A DNA stretch of 64,000 bases from CAVXXD01 sp963765625 (GTDB lineage: Bacteria; Actinomycetota; Geothermincolia; Geothermincolales; Geothermincolaceae). The first letter of the stretch is position 1. The number at the start of each line of letters is the position of its first letter. The DNA lies in the NCBI GenBank assembly GCA_963765625.1, contig CAVXXD010000006.1:186001-250000 (forward strand), given 5' to 3'. A program made the translations under genes and the position numbers. Below are positions 42,409 to 50,866 of the stretch, piece by piece. The notes below the pieces were generated by a model. It was not told where the DNA came from. It did no database searches and saw only the letters and a program-made list of their open reading frames with translations.

Positions 42409-43155
42409 ATGGAAAAAGCGAACAAACAGCCTGTCTGGATCTGGCTGACGATCGGAGTATTGAGCATTCTGGCGGTGGTCGTGGTGATCGCTGTACTGAT
42501 TGAAAGCAGCGGCACCGAGACTGTCACCGTCCCCAACATCCTTGGCCTGACCGAAGCGCAAGCCACGCAGGCTCTGGATAACGTAGGCCTGAAGATGGAA
42601 ACGCAGGACAGCTATTCCCAGAGCGAGATCCAGAAGACGGGAACGATAGTGGCACAGGACCCCGTCCAGGGCTCGGTTCTCGATGAAGGCAGCACCGTCA
42701 CCGCCGCCGTGACGGTGGAGATGCGGATGCCCGACTTACTGGGGATGACCCAGACGGAGGCGGTCAACACCCTCAAGGCACAGGGGCTGTCCGAGATAAC
42801 TGTCGGCAGCACTCCGGTCCTCGAGTCCGCGAAGATCGGCGCGGTGGTGACGCAGTCTCCCTTGATGGGAACGCTTATCACACCCGAGACCGCCGTCAGC
42901 CTGCAGGTGGGGGGAGAGGTCGAGACGGTGATCGTCCCATTCGTCCTCGGGCTGGATGAAGCCACCGCCGTGACCCAACTCAAGAGCGCCGGCCTGGTGG
43001 CGAAGGTGACCGAGCAGGCCAGTCAGCTGGAAAAGCCGGGGGTGGTTCTGAGCCAGAGCCCCATGGGGGGGCAACCGGTTCAGACCGGAAGCACCGTCAA
43101 TATCGTTGTCAGTGCAGCAGCCCCGGCGAATACAACACCAAGCACTACGCCCTGA
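42409..43155 (+). CDS. Membrane-anchored protein with three PASTA domains
   Basis: A 248-residue protein. A short cytoplasmic start and one helix (WLTIGVLSILAVVVVIAVLI) are followed by three PASTA repeats at about residues 38-105, 106-172 and 173-238 (VTVPNILGLTEAQATQALDN, MPDLLGMTQTEAVNTLKAQG, VPFVLGLDEATAVTQLKSAG). It ends in a Thr/Pro tail. PASTA domains bind peptidoglycan fragments and are usually part of Ser/Thr kinases or penicillin-binding proteins; here the kinase part is absent. GAGGAGG precedes the ATG. Driven by operator site 4. Confidence 0.85.
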   Translation: MEKANKQPVWIWLTIGVLSILAVVVVIAVLIESSGTETVTVPNILGLTEAQATQALDNVGLKMETQDSYSQSEIQKTGTIVAQDPVQGSVLDEGSTVTAAVTVEMRMPDLLGMTQTEAVNTLKAQGLSEITVGSTPVLESAKIGAVVTQSPLMGTLITPETAVSLQVGGEVETVIVPFVLGLDEATAVTQLKSAGLVAKVTEQASQLEKPGVVLSQSPMGGQPVQTGSTVNIVVSAAAPANTTPSTTP

Positions 43156-43255
43156 CAGGGACCCCCTGATAAGAGTGGGAGGTGATAGGGTAAATATCTG
43201 GTAAGGGGATGAGGTTGTTTCTTGTCATGTTTTCTGGTGAATAAGGAGGTTGAAA

Positions 43256-43639
43256 ATGGATGAGGGGAAAGGTTACGGGTGGATGGTATTCGCTTCCATC
43301 ATGCTGGTGGTCGTGGGCATCTATAACTTCCTCTGGGGGATCACGGCCCTGGCGAAAGACGAATTGTTCATCAACCAGGTGCTCTTCGCCAACCTGACCT
43401 TCTGGGGATGGTTCTACCTGGTCCTGGGAGGCCTGGGGGTCTGCGCCGGCTTTGCCATCCTCGCCAAGCAGCAGTGGGCGCGCTGGTTCGGCGTGATCTG
43501 GGCAAGCTGCAACATGATACTGATGTTCATAGTCATCTGGGCCTACCCGATCTGGGCGATAGCGATCATCACACTGGACATGCTGATAATCTACGGGCTG
43601 GTCTCTTACGGGAGCCGCGATTCGGAAATAGCCGCTTAG
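43256..43639 (+). CDS. DUF7144-like four-helix membrane protein
   Basis: A 127-residue protein with four transmembrane helices and the pattern GYGWMVFASIMLVVVGIYNF, then LTFWGWFYLVLGGLGVCAGF and KQQWARWFGVIWASCNMILM, typical of DUF7144-type actinobacterial proteins. AAGGAGGTTG precedes the ATG. Function unknown. It lies between the PASTA gene and a DegV gene on the same strand. Confidence 0.7.
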   Translation: MDEGKGYGWMVFASIMLVVVGIYNFLWGITALAKDELFINQVLFANLTFWGWFYLVLGGLGVCAGFAILAKQQWARWFGVIWASCNMILMFIVIWAYPIWAIAIITLDMLIIYGLVSYGSRDSEIAA

Positions 43640-43675
43640 AACACGAGTGACGGAGCTGGGGAGAGGTTTCAGGAT

Positions 43676-44533
43676 ATGGAGAAGATAGGTATCGTGACCG
43701 ACAGCACGGCTTATCTCGATGAGGATTACGCCCGGGAAAACGGCATCAGGGTGGTCCCCTTGAAGGTCATCTTCGGAACAGAGGATTTCCGGGAGGGGAT
43801 GGACATCACCTACGACGAGTTCTTCCGGCGGCTCAAGGAATCTCCCCAGCTTCCCACCACTTCTTCGCCGTCTCTGGGCGAGTTCATGGAAACCTACGGG
43901 GAGATGGCGCGGGGCTACGACGCCATCATCTCGCTCCACATCGCCTCTGGTATCAGCGGGACCGTCGAGATGGCGCGCTCCGCGGCCAGGCAGATGCCCG
44001 ATCGCCGGATCGAGGTGGTGGATTCACACTTCGTGTCTCTGGCCATCGGCATCATGATCGACCTTACACTGAAGGGGATAAGGGAGGGGAGGACGCTTTC
44101 GGACCTGCTCCAGAGGCTGGAAAGGATGGTCGAGAACCTCAAGATATTCTTCATTGTCGACACCCTGGAATACCTCCGCAAGGGCGGGCGCATCGGGGGA
44201 GCCCAGGCCTTCCTGGGAAGCATGCTCAACGTCAAGCCCATCCTCACCCTCGACGGCACCATCGAAGCCCTGGAAAGGGTACGCGGTACCCGCAAGGCCA
44301 TGGCCCGGGTGCTGGAGATCGCTGTCGAGGACCTCAAGGGCAGAAAAGCCATCGCGGGCGTTTCCCACATCCACAATCCGGAGGCGGGCATGAGATTCAG
44401 GGAAACGGCGGCGGAAGCTCTGCGGTGCCAGCCGGACAAGCTGTATTTCAACGAGACCGGGCCGGTCATCGGTGCTCATACCGGACCGGGGCTGCTGGCC
44501 TTCGGTTACCTGCCGGAAGATGTTCTGGGGTAG
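43676..44533 (+). CDS. DegV family fatty-acid-binding protein (copy 1)
   Basis: A 285-residue DegV/FakB-type protein. IGIVTDSTAYL at the N-terminus, TTSSPSLGEF near residue 60, HIASGISGT near residue 97, DTLEYLRKGGRIGGAQAFLG and ETGPVIGAHTGPG are the family's lipid-contact motifs. FakB proteins present a bound fatty acid to FakA kinase for phospholipid synthesis or signalling; no fakA is in the window. A close paralogue lies at 56191-57048. Cytoplasmic. Confidence 0.9.
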   Translation: MEKIGIVTDSTAYLDEDYARENGIRVVPLKVIFGTEDFREGMDITYDEFFRRLKESPQLPTTSSPSLGEFMETYGEMARGYDAIISLHIASGISGTVEMARSAARQMPDRRIEVVDSHFVSLAIGIMIDLTLKGIREGRTLSDLLQRLERMVENLKIFFIVDTLEYLRKGGRIGGAQAFLGSMLNVKPILTLDGTIEALERVRGTRKAMARVLEIAVEDLKGRKAIAGVSHIHNPEAGMRFRETAAEALRCQPDKLYFNETGPVIGAHTGPGLLAFGYLPEDVLG

Positions 44534-44550
44534 CGGCGGCTTGCTTAGGG

Positions 44551-44556
44551 TATAAT
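44551..44556 (+). promoter_or_regulatory. -10 box TATAAT upstream of the PLDc_N-SHOCT gene
   Basis: TATAAT lies about 44 bases before the ATG at 44600, with a short leader and an AAAGGAGG Shine-Dalgarno sequence between them. No clear -35 is seen. Contrast with the leaderless genes. Confidence 0.4.
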
Positions 44557-44599
44557 AGGCTGAGTCATCTGCCATCTGTCCCGAAAAAGGAGGAATGAA

Positions 44600-44959
44600 A
44601 TGTTAGCAATGGAAAATTTCTGGGCCGGCTTTCTGCTCATGCTGATCTGGATACCCCTGATGATGATGTGGGTCTTCACCATGATGGACCTGTTCCGGCG
44701 GGACATGAGCGGCTGGCTGATAGCCCTGTGGATCTTCTTCATCATCTTCCTGCCTTTCCTGGGGGTATTCTGCTACTGGATCTTCCGCCCCGTGACCGAG
44801 AAGGACCTGGAGATGCAGCAGGCGGCGATGGAGGACTACGAATCGGCCAAGATCGCCAAGCAGACCGACTCCCTCTTCAAGCTCCAGCAGCTGAAGGAGA
44901 AGGGCACCATCACCGAAGAGGAATTCGAAAAGAAGAAGGCCAAGCTCCTCAAGGATTAA
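44600..44959 (+). CDS. PLDc_N plus SHOCT membrane protein
   Basis: A 119-residue protein. The first 70 residues are two helices with the PLDc_N pattern (MENFWAGF, then MDLFRRDMSGWLIALW and YWIFRPVTEKD). The remainder is a charged coiled coil ending in a SHOCT domain (LFKLQQLKEKGTITEEEFEK). The paralogue at 12512-12727 has only the membrane part. SHOCT tails are thought to mediate oligomerisation. A strong terminator follows at 44971. Confidence 0.8.
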   Translation: MLAMENFWAGFLLMLIWIPLMMMWVFTMMDLFRRDMSGWLIALWIFFIIFLPFLGVFCYWIFRPVTEKDLEMQQAAMEDYESAKIAKQTDSLFKLQQLKEKGTITEEEFEKKKAKLLKD

Positions 44960-44970
44960 CGTTCACCTGA

Positions 44971-45007
44971 AAAACAGGCCGGCCCTGACGCGGGGCCGGC
45001 CTGTTTT
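44971..45007 (+). terminator. Rho-independent terminator
   Basis: AAAACAGGCCGGCCC pairs with GGGCCGGCCTGTTTT around a seven-base loop; the right arm ends in TTTT followed by CTGTTC. It closes the PLDc_N-SHOCT transcript seven bases before the -10 box of the next gene. Confidence 0.8.
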
Positions 45008-45013
45008 CTGTTC

Positions 45014-45019
45014 TATAAT
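45014..45019 (+). promoter_or_regulatory. -10 box TATAAT of the leaderless M48 gene
   Basis: TATAAT ends six bases before the ATG at 45026, and the preceding terminator leaves no room for a usual -35 element, so this short promoter may rely on the -10 region alone. Confidence 0.55.
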
Positions 45020-45025
45020 CGGAGT

Positions 45026-46057
45026 ATGCATGAACAAGTGCGCCAGCCCGTCGAACTCAATCAGCTGTTGGGCCGCAACCGCCTGCGGATGGCCTTCATC
45101 GTCTCCGCCTTCACGCTGATCTCGGCGGGTGTTTCTTTCCTGGGCATCTACGCCGTCTACCGGGCTTTCGACCTGGGCGTGGACTTATGGGTAGTCCTGG
45201 TGGTCTTCTGGGGAGCCATGATCATTTTCTCGGTACTCCGCTTCGCCCTGGGCTGGGGATGGCTGTTCAAGAAATTCGTCGCCGATCCCGTAGGCGGGGC
45301 CGACCTCCACTTGCGCGAAGCGCTGGACGCGGCACGCCTGGCCGCCGGGATGGAGCAGAAGATAAGGCTTATGGTGATACCCGATGACGACGTCAACGCC
45401 TTCTCCCTGGCCATGCCCGACGGCAGCTTCGCGGTGATGGCCGCCAGGGGGGTCGCGGAAAAGCTTCCCGCGCGGGCCCGGGAAGCGATGATGGCCCACG
45501 AGATCGGGCACATCCAGGCGGGCGATACTACGCTCCAGACCGTCTATCTCTGCCTGATGGGAAAACACCGGCTTGCCCACCGGCCCGGCAGGGATGGAAA
45601 GAGGCGCCGGGGCAGCGCGGCCGGTGCGCTGCTCACGCTCATCGCCTTCGCCTTCATCACGGGATCCGTCTTTCGGACAGCCGAGTCCGTGGGAGTCTCC
45701 AACGACTGGCTGGCGGCGGTCCTGCTGGCGGCCTTCTTCGTGTCGCTGATCATCCTCCTGCCGGAGTTGATGCACCCGTTGTTCCGCCTGGCGCTGGACC
45801 GGGAAAGGGAGTATTCCGCCGACCTGCTGGCAGCCTATCACCTGCGCGACCCCCTGGCCGTCTACCAGGCCGTCGAGGGGGCCATGCGCGACGTCACCGC
45901 GGTGATCCTGCTGCCACCTTACCTCGACGCTCTGCTGTTCTGCCCGGTGGTCGACTACGTCTCTTACAAGCCCTTCCGGACCCAGCCGACCATGGCGGAG
46001 AGGATGCAGCGCCTGCGCGAGGAATTTCCCGCGCTCGATTGCGAGCTGCGGGGATAG
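45026..46057 (+). CDS. M48 family membrane metalloprotease (copy 2)
   Basis: A 343-residue HtpX-like protease. The catalytic motif is H158-E-I-G-H162 and the later REREYSADLLAAYHL-like segment (DREREYSADLLAAY) carries the third zinc ligand. Two helices precede the domain and two follow the HExxH. VIPDDDVNAFSLAMPDGSFA is the usual N-terminal signature of the M48 fold. It appears leaderless. It is related to but distinct from the protease at 7541-8566. Likely involved in membrane protein quality control. Confidence 0.85.
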   Translation: MHEQVRQPVELNQLLGRNRLRMAFIVSAFTLISAGVSFLGIYAVYRAFDLGVDLWVVLVVFWGAMIIFSVLRFALGWGWLFKKFVADPVGGADLHLREALDAARLAAGMEQKIRLMVIPDDDVNAFSLAMPDGSFAVMAARGVAEKLPARAREAMMAHEIGHIQAGDTTLQTVYLCLMGKHRLAHRPGRDGKRRRGSAAGALLTLIAFAFITGSVFRTAESVGVSNDWLAAVLLAAFFVSLIILLPELMHPLFRLALDREREYSADLLAAYHLRDPLAVYQAVEGAMRDVTAVILLPPYLDALLFCPVVDYVSYKPFRTQPTMAERMQRLREEFPALDCELRG

Positions 46058-46078
46058 AACGGGTGAAGAAGTAATGGG

Positions 46079-46993
46079 TCAGAGCGCCAGGGAGGTTTCT
46101 CCGCTGCGCCCGCTGGAGATCTCGCTGTTACCCGCGCCGTAGAGGTAATACATGAACTGGTAGATCCAGCTGGATATGGAGGCGTGCACGCCGTCACCGG
46201 GGGCACCCTCGGACAGGACGACGAGGATATAGGTGGTGTCTGAGTCCAGGAAGACGATGGCGGCGTCGTTGGCGTAACCCTCGAAGTCGCCGGTTTTGTT
46301 GCCCACGTCCACGCCCGCCGGGATGCCGGCCGGGATGCGGCTGCGGAAGCTGTTCTTGCGCAGGAGGTTCAGCACTTCTTCAAACAGGGGGTTGGTGGCG
46401 GCGAGATTGCGGGCGCGCTCCAGGATCACGCCCAGTTCCCGCGCGGTGGCCTGGTTGTCGCCTCCGTAACCCCCGGTCACCGGGCATCCCAGCGAAGAGG
46501 CGTAGTCCCGGAAGGAGTGGTAGCCGAAGGTCCGCTTGAGGATGACGGCGGCGGTGTTGTCGCTGTCGACGATGGCGTATTCGCAGAGGCGCCGGACGGT
46601 CAGGGAGGTCCCCACCGGCAGGAACTGGACGGCGCCCGCCCCTTCCTGCCGGTCGGCGGCCTGGTAGGTAAGGGATGAGTTCAGGTCGATGGCACCGGCG
46701 GCGGCGCGCTCGTAGATGTACATCACCAGGAAGAGCTTGTAGCAGCTGGCGGCGGTGAAGGCCGTGTCCTGACGGTACCCCGCCTCCTCCCCCGTCTGGA
46801 GCACCTTGAGGTAGATGCCGTACCGGCCGGAGGTGGCCCTGGCCACCGACTCGAGCTTGAGGTTGAGGAGGGTCTCGCCGACGGAGGCGGCAGCGGCCGG
46901 CGGGGCCGCCGCTGCCGCCTGCAGAAGCATCATGCCCAGGAGGGAAGGCAGGACCAGCGCCTTGAGGTACTTCCAGCCGCGACGGCCTCTCAT
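46079..46993 (-). CDS. Exported serine hydrolase of the class A beta-lactamase fold
   Basis: A 304-residue protein with a signal peptide (basic start, then LPSLLGMMLLQAAAAAPPAA). The three penicillin-recognising motifs are present: S83-C-Y-K86, S144-D-N146 and K233-T-G235. The Glu of the omega loop (ExxxN) that class A beta-lactamases need for deacylation is not visible between the last two motifs, where GGYGGDNQATARELG is found. It is therefore more likely a peptidase or carrier-like serine hydrolase than a true resistance enzyme. Extracytoplasmic. GGCAGGAAG precedes the ATG. Confidence 0.8.
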   Translation of the reverse strand: MRGRRGWKYLKALVLPSLLGMMLLQAAAAAPPAAAASVGETLLNLKLESVARATSGRYGIYLKVLQTGEEAGYRQDTAFTAASCYKLFLVMYIYERAAAGAIDLNSSLTYQAADRQEGAGAVQFLPVGTSLTVRRLCEYAIVDSDNTAAVILKRTFGYHSFRDYASSLGCPVTGGYGGDNQATARELGVILERARNLAATNPLFEEVLNLLRKNSFRSRIPAGIPAGVDVGNKTGDFEGYANDAAIVFLDSDTTYILVVLSEGAPGDGVHASISSWIYQFMYYLYGAGNSEISSGRSGETSLAL

Positions 46994-47053
46994 CTTCCTG
47001 CCCCCTCTCCTCTGGTTTTCTTTCCTAATATTCTACATCCGTTGGGTGCCAAC

Positions 47054-47649
47054 CTACGAACTTGGCGGGGACGGCATCTCGCCTTCGGTGTAACTGATGG
47101 AAGTGCCGCCGGATGTGCCGTCCTGGCCGGGCATCCCTTCGCCGATCATGATAGTGATGGTGGTACCGCCGTTGTCGAAAGCGAACACTGTCTGCGTCGC
47201 ACCCTGAGGTCCGAAAGTCCCGGTGGACTCGGTGAAGCCGTCCAGGCTCGAGAGCTGGCCGCGGTACCAGGTCGCCACCGTGTCGACGGAGTCGGAGGTG
47301 GTGTACCTGACCATGGACATGGAAGGCATGGTCGGGGGGCCGGAAGGCGGAGTGGGCGGGGTCCCGGTGTTGGATCCGGACGTGCCGGACCTGCCCGGTC
47401 CACCCATGGTCATGGCCTCTTTCTCGGCTCCCGGGTAGACGGGCACGCCGGTCAGGTCGGGCTCGGTCGTGCTCATGCCTCCCTGCCCGGCTGCCTGGTT
47501 CTGCGCCTGGGTAGTCTGGGTCGCCGTGTCGGCCGCTCCGGTCGACGAATCGCCGCAGCCCGCGGCCAGGAAAGCCGTCCCCGCCAGCAGGATGCCGACG
47601 GCCAGCACCCCGATGGCTCTCTTCTTATCAGTCGTTTCTTTTCTTTCAT
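47054..47649 (-). CDS. Putative lipoprotein with N-terminal frameshift
   Basis: The mature part (about 165 residues) is Gly/Pro/Thr-rich with a domain containing SMVRYTTSDSVDTVATWYRG and TQTVFAFDNGGTTITIMIGE. The lipobox FLAAGC is intact, but the clear start, AGGAGG then ATG at 47655/47649 reading MKEKKRLIRR, is in another frame. Removing two bases from the AGAAGAGAG run at 47615-47626 joins it to AIGVLAVGILLAGTAFLAAG as a perfect signal peptide. Either a sequence error or a broken gene. It follows an ABC exporter and shares its operon. Confidence 0.6.
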
Positions 47650-47662
47650 GTTCATTCCCCTC

Positions 47663-48346
47663 CTAGTCTCGAGTCCGTTCAACTTGCCGTCCTTCATGTG
47701 ATAGGCCCAGTCGGCGATATCGAGGATGCCCTCGTCGTGGGTGATGATGACCACGCACTTGCCGTCCTCGTGGGCCAGCTTGACCAGTATGTCCACCACG
47801 TTCCGCCCGGTGGCGGAATCGAGGTTGCCGGTGGGTTCGTCGGCCAGGATGATGTCCGGGTCGTTGGCCAGGGCGCGGGCGATGGCCACCCTCTGCTTCT
47901 CCCCGCCGCTCATCTTGTTGGCCCTGGCCTTCTGCAGCCTGGTGTCGAATCCCACCCTCTCCAGCAGCTTCACCGCCCGCGCGTGCTGGTCCGCGGCTGA
48001 CACCCCGTCCAGGTCCATGGGGAGCATGACGTTCTCCAGGGCGGTGAGGGCGGTGATCAGGTTGAAGAACTGGAAGACGAAACCGATGCTCTCCCGCCGG
48101 TAGGTGATGAGGTCCGCGCCGTTGTGAGCAGATGTCCTCCCCGAAGGCCTGGATCTCTCCGGCGTCGGGCTTCTCCAGGGACCCCAGCAGGTAGAGCAGG
48201 GTGGTCTTGCCGGAGCCGGACGGCCCCACGACCACCGTGACCTCTCCCTTGCGGGCCTTGAAGCTCACCCCGTCGACCGCCTTGACGTCTCCCGACTTGG
48301 TCTTGTAGGTCTTGTAGATATCCACTATTTCCAGCATGTCTTGCAT
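47663..48346 (-). CDS. MacB/LolD-type ABC ATPase, frameshifted
   Basis: ATPase of an FtsX-type ABC system. Walker A is GPSGSGKTT; after a frame break near 48121-48128 the other frame continues with NGADLITYRRESIGFVFQFF, MSGGEKQRVAIARAL and IILADEPTGNLDS (Walker B). A second indel near 47665-47700 is needed to reach the TAG at 47663, and with both corrections the gene is 227 residues, the usual size. It begins 12 bases after the permease stop. It powers lipoprotein release or export by the permease at 48359-49881. Confidence 0.75.
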   Translation of the reverse strand: MQDMLEIVDIYKTYKTKSGDVKAVDGVSFKARKGEVTVVVGPSGSGKTTLLYLLGSLEKPDAGEIQAFGEDICSQRRGPHHLPAGEHRFRLPVLQPDHRPHRPGERHAPHGPGRGVSRGPARAGGEAAGEGGIRHQAAEGQGQQDERRGEAEGGHRPRPGQRPGHHPGRRTHRQPRFRHRAERGGHTGQAGPRGRQVRGHHHPRRGHPRYRRLGLSHEGRQVERTRD

Positions 48347-48358
48347 TTCTTTTCCCTC

Positions 48359-49881
48359 CTATTCCATGCTCAGGACCCGGGCCGGCTGGAGCCGGGTTAT
48401 CCACACCACCGGTACCGCCATCCCCAGCAGGCTGATGAGGAAGAGGATGAGGATACCGTAGCCGAAGAGGCTGCCCCGGTAGATCACGTTCAGGTCGGTG
48501 GACACCTGCTCGGTGTCGGTAGTGATGTAGAGGCTGCTGCCACTCGATCCGGGCATGCCGGGAGCTCCGCCCATCATGCCGGGAGGCCCCTGCACGGTCG
48601 TCTCGGTGGTCGCCGTCTGTTCCTGTACCGTGTCGCTGTTGCTCATCAGCCAGTCGCCCATCTTCTGCCCGATGATGGCGGAAACCCCCGAAGCCAGGAC
48701 CACGGCTACCAGGCAGATGCAGACCACCTCCACGGCGAACTGGGCGATGACCTGCCGGTCGGTGGCGCCGATGGCCTTGAGCACTCCCAGCTCACGGGTG
48801 CGGCCGCCCACGATGATGGACATGGCCAGGATGATGATGAGGGCGCAGGCCCCCAGGGCCCCGATCAGGCCGATCATGGAAGTCTTGGCCGTCTTCTGCA
48901 AGGGGTCGGCAATGGCCTCATATTCCGAGTAGTCCGTGGCAAATTCGTACTTCTCGTCGCCGCCGGTGTCGGCGCTGAAGGCCGCGGTCAGCTCGTCGGT
49001 GGAGTCGACACTATCGAAATAATAAGAGCCGCGCGAGACGTATCCTTCGGCGTTGCTCAGTTGCTGCACCACCGAGAGGGGCGCGTAGAAGGTGTTGCCG
49101 GCCGGGTTGAAGGCAGCGAACTCGCTGGTCTCGGCCTCTTCCTCGGTCTGAACCGTCTCGTAGATGCCCAACGACGGTCAGCTCCACCTCGGCCGCCTTG
49201 CCGCTCTCGCCGCTGATGATGGCGGTGATGGTATCGCCCACCGCCAACTCGTTGGTTTCGGCCATGTTCTCCTCGATGATCACCACCGGGATTGGCGTCG
49301 AGATAGTCCTTATAGGTGTAGAAGGAGCCTTCCACCAGGGCCTTGTCTCCGGTCAGAAAGTCGGCGGCGGAAGCCCCGTTGGTGTTGCCCTCGAAGGTAT
49401 ACGAGGTTGAGGAAATGCTCGGGCCGCCCTCGCCTCCCCGCATCTCTTCCCGCATGCCCAGCATGGACTGCATGGCCGTGTTCTCGATGCCGTCCAGCTC
49501 GATGGACTGGGAGAGCACCTTGTCGTAGGTGACCACGGCCGCCTCGTCGGCCAGGAGGTCGGCAGTCTCCTCCGCCACCAGGAACAGGGCACGCTGGGCC
49601 TGCATCTCCTCCTCGGTCATGGTGCGCGACATCGACTGGCGCTCGGACTCGTCCATGGAGCGCATCTCCTCGAAATAACTCATCTGGTAGTCGGAGCTGA
49701 CGGTGATCTCGCCGTAGTTGCCGACGCTCTGCTTGACCTCCTCGATCTGGCTGTCGGCCGCCATTTTGACCGCCAGCATGGAGAGGGAGAAGGTCAGGCA
49801 GACGAAGAGCAATATTATTACCACCAGGTTCTTCAAAGGGTGGCGGTAGAAGTTCCGGAAGCCTCGTTTGATGGATCGCAT
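48359..49881 (-). CDS. FtsX/MacB-type ABC permease, two frameshifts
   Basis: Permease with one N-terminal helix (NLVVIILLFVCLTFSLSMLA), a large extracytoplasmic domain, and three C-terminal helices, the first containing IIILAMSIIVGGRTRELGVL, the FtsX signature. The frame breaks at 49288-49290 (CCC should be CC in YLDANPVVIIEENMAETN) and near 49168-49172 (ELTVVGIYETVQ). Each break is a one-base insertion; correcting both gives 506 continuous residues. A Met/Gly/Pro-rich loop (PPGMMGGAPGMPGSSGSS) sits before the last helices. Partner of the ATPase gene that follows. Confidence 0.75.
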
Positions 49882-49898
49882 CTTATCCGCCCTCCCCG

Positions 49899-50660
49899 CT
49901 AGCTCGCGAAAACGCTCAGGTCGACCTGCACGCTCTCCGCGGTGTCGGTGTCGTAGATGATCAGGACGGCGCCGTCCAGGGCGAAGTCCGCGTTGGCGTC
50001 TATGGTCAGGGGGTTGAGGTCATAGAAAAGGAAGAGGTCCTCGACAGTCTCACCGTCGCGCAGGGTGTAGCTCACCTGCTGCAGCGTGGAGGCGTCCAGG
50101 AGGCCGGCCGAGATGGTGTTCGATTTGACGTAACCCCCGTAGGTGGTGGTGTTGCCGTAATAGTCGTCGTAGGAAGAAGCGTCGATGGCCGGGCTGTAGA
50201 GCCGATAGGAGAAGTCGGACATGTCCAGCAGTTCACCGGAGGCGTTGTTGATGGTCAGGTCGATCTGGAGGAAGTCGCCGGTCAGTTCCCGGGAGTTCCC
50301 GCTGACCACGGCGGAGTTGCTGTCGTCACGGGTCACCCCGGTCACGGTGAAGTTGACCAGTTCCAGGGTTACGCCCACTTGCTTCGAGCTGGAACCGGTG
50401 GTCCTGGTGGTGGAGGTGGTGGTTGTCGAGGTAGTCGCGGTGACGGCGGTGGAGGTGGAATTGGAGCTGTTGGTGGAGTTCTGGCTGACCGATTCCGAGG
50501 TGGTCCCCGGGGGCAGCTTGGACGAGGTGCTGGTGGAAGATGACGCATCTTCGCCGCCGCACGACGCTACCGCCAGGGCGAGTGCCGCCATCAACAGCAG
50601 TATGGGAACAGCTTTGAGCGCCCTCGCCACCGGCGTCATTTTCTTCTTGATCGATCCCAT
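49899..50660 (-). CDS. Lipoprotein with Ser/Thr-rich linker and DUF4352-like domain
   Basis: A 253-residue lipoprotein. The signal ends AVASC near residue 34; then comes a Ser/Thr-rich linker of about 60 residues (NSTNSSNSTSTAVTATTSTT), and a beta-sandwich domain with FLQIDLTINNASGELLDMSD and LRDGETVEDLFLFYDL that resembles DUF4352 'telokin-like' domains. It is first in the operon ahead of the FtsX-type permease, ATPase and second lipoprotein, and may be the client or adaptor of that ABC system. GAAAGGAGCGAGGG precedes the ATG. Confidence 0.75.
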   Translation of the reverse strand: MGSIKKKMTPVARALKAVPILLLMAALALAVASCGGEDASSSTSTSSKLPPGTTSESVSQNSTNSSNSTSTAVTATTSTTTTSTTRTTGSSSKQVGVTLELVNFTVTGVTRDDSNSAVVSGNSRELTGDFLQIDLTINNASGELLDMSDFSYRLYSPAIDASSYDDYYGNTTTYGGYVKSNTISAGLLDASTLQQVSYTLRDGETVEDLFLFYDLNPLTIDANADFALDGAVLIIYDTDTAESVQVDLSVFAS

Positions 50661-50866
50661 CCCTCGCTCCTTTCGTCAATGTGTACCGCTGCTGGATTCA
50701 TTTCTTTACAGGTTCAGGTTAAACGCGGAGATTTAGGGCTTTATGAGTGGAAGATGTGGAAAATGTTAAATCTTTCATAAGGTGTTTCCGAAGTGAAGCG
50801 TTCTGAAAATATGAATGAGGGAGGCATAGGCCCCCCTCGACTCTTCTTTCTATGAGTGATCCGTCT

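Noticed and set aside
50817..50838. GAGGGAGGC/GCCCCCCTC hairpin after the surface protein gene as a terminator
   Set aside because: The stem is imperfect and no T-tract follows on the minus strand, so it was not listed as a feature.
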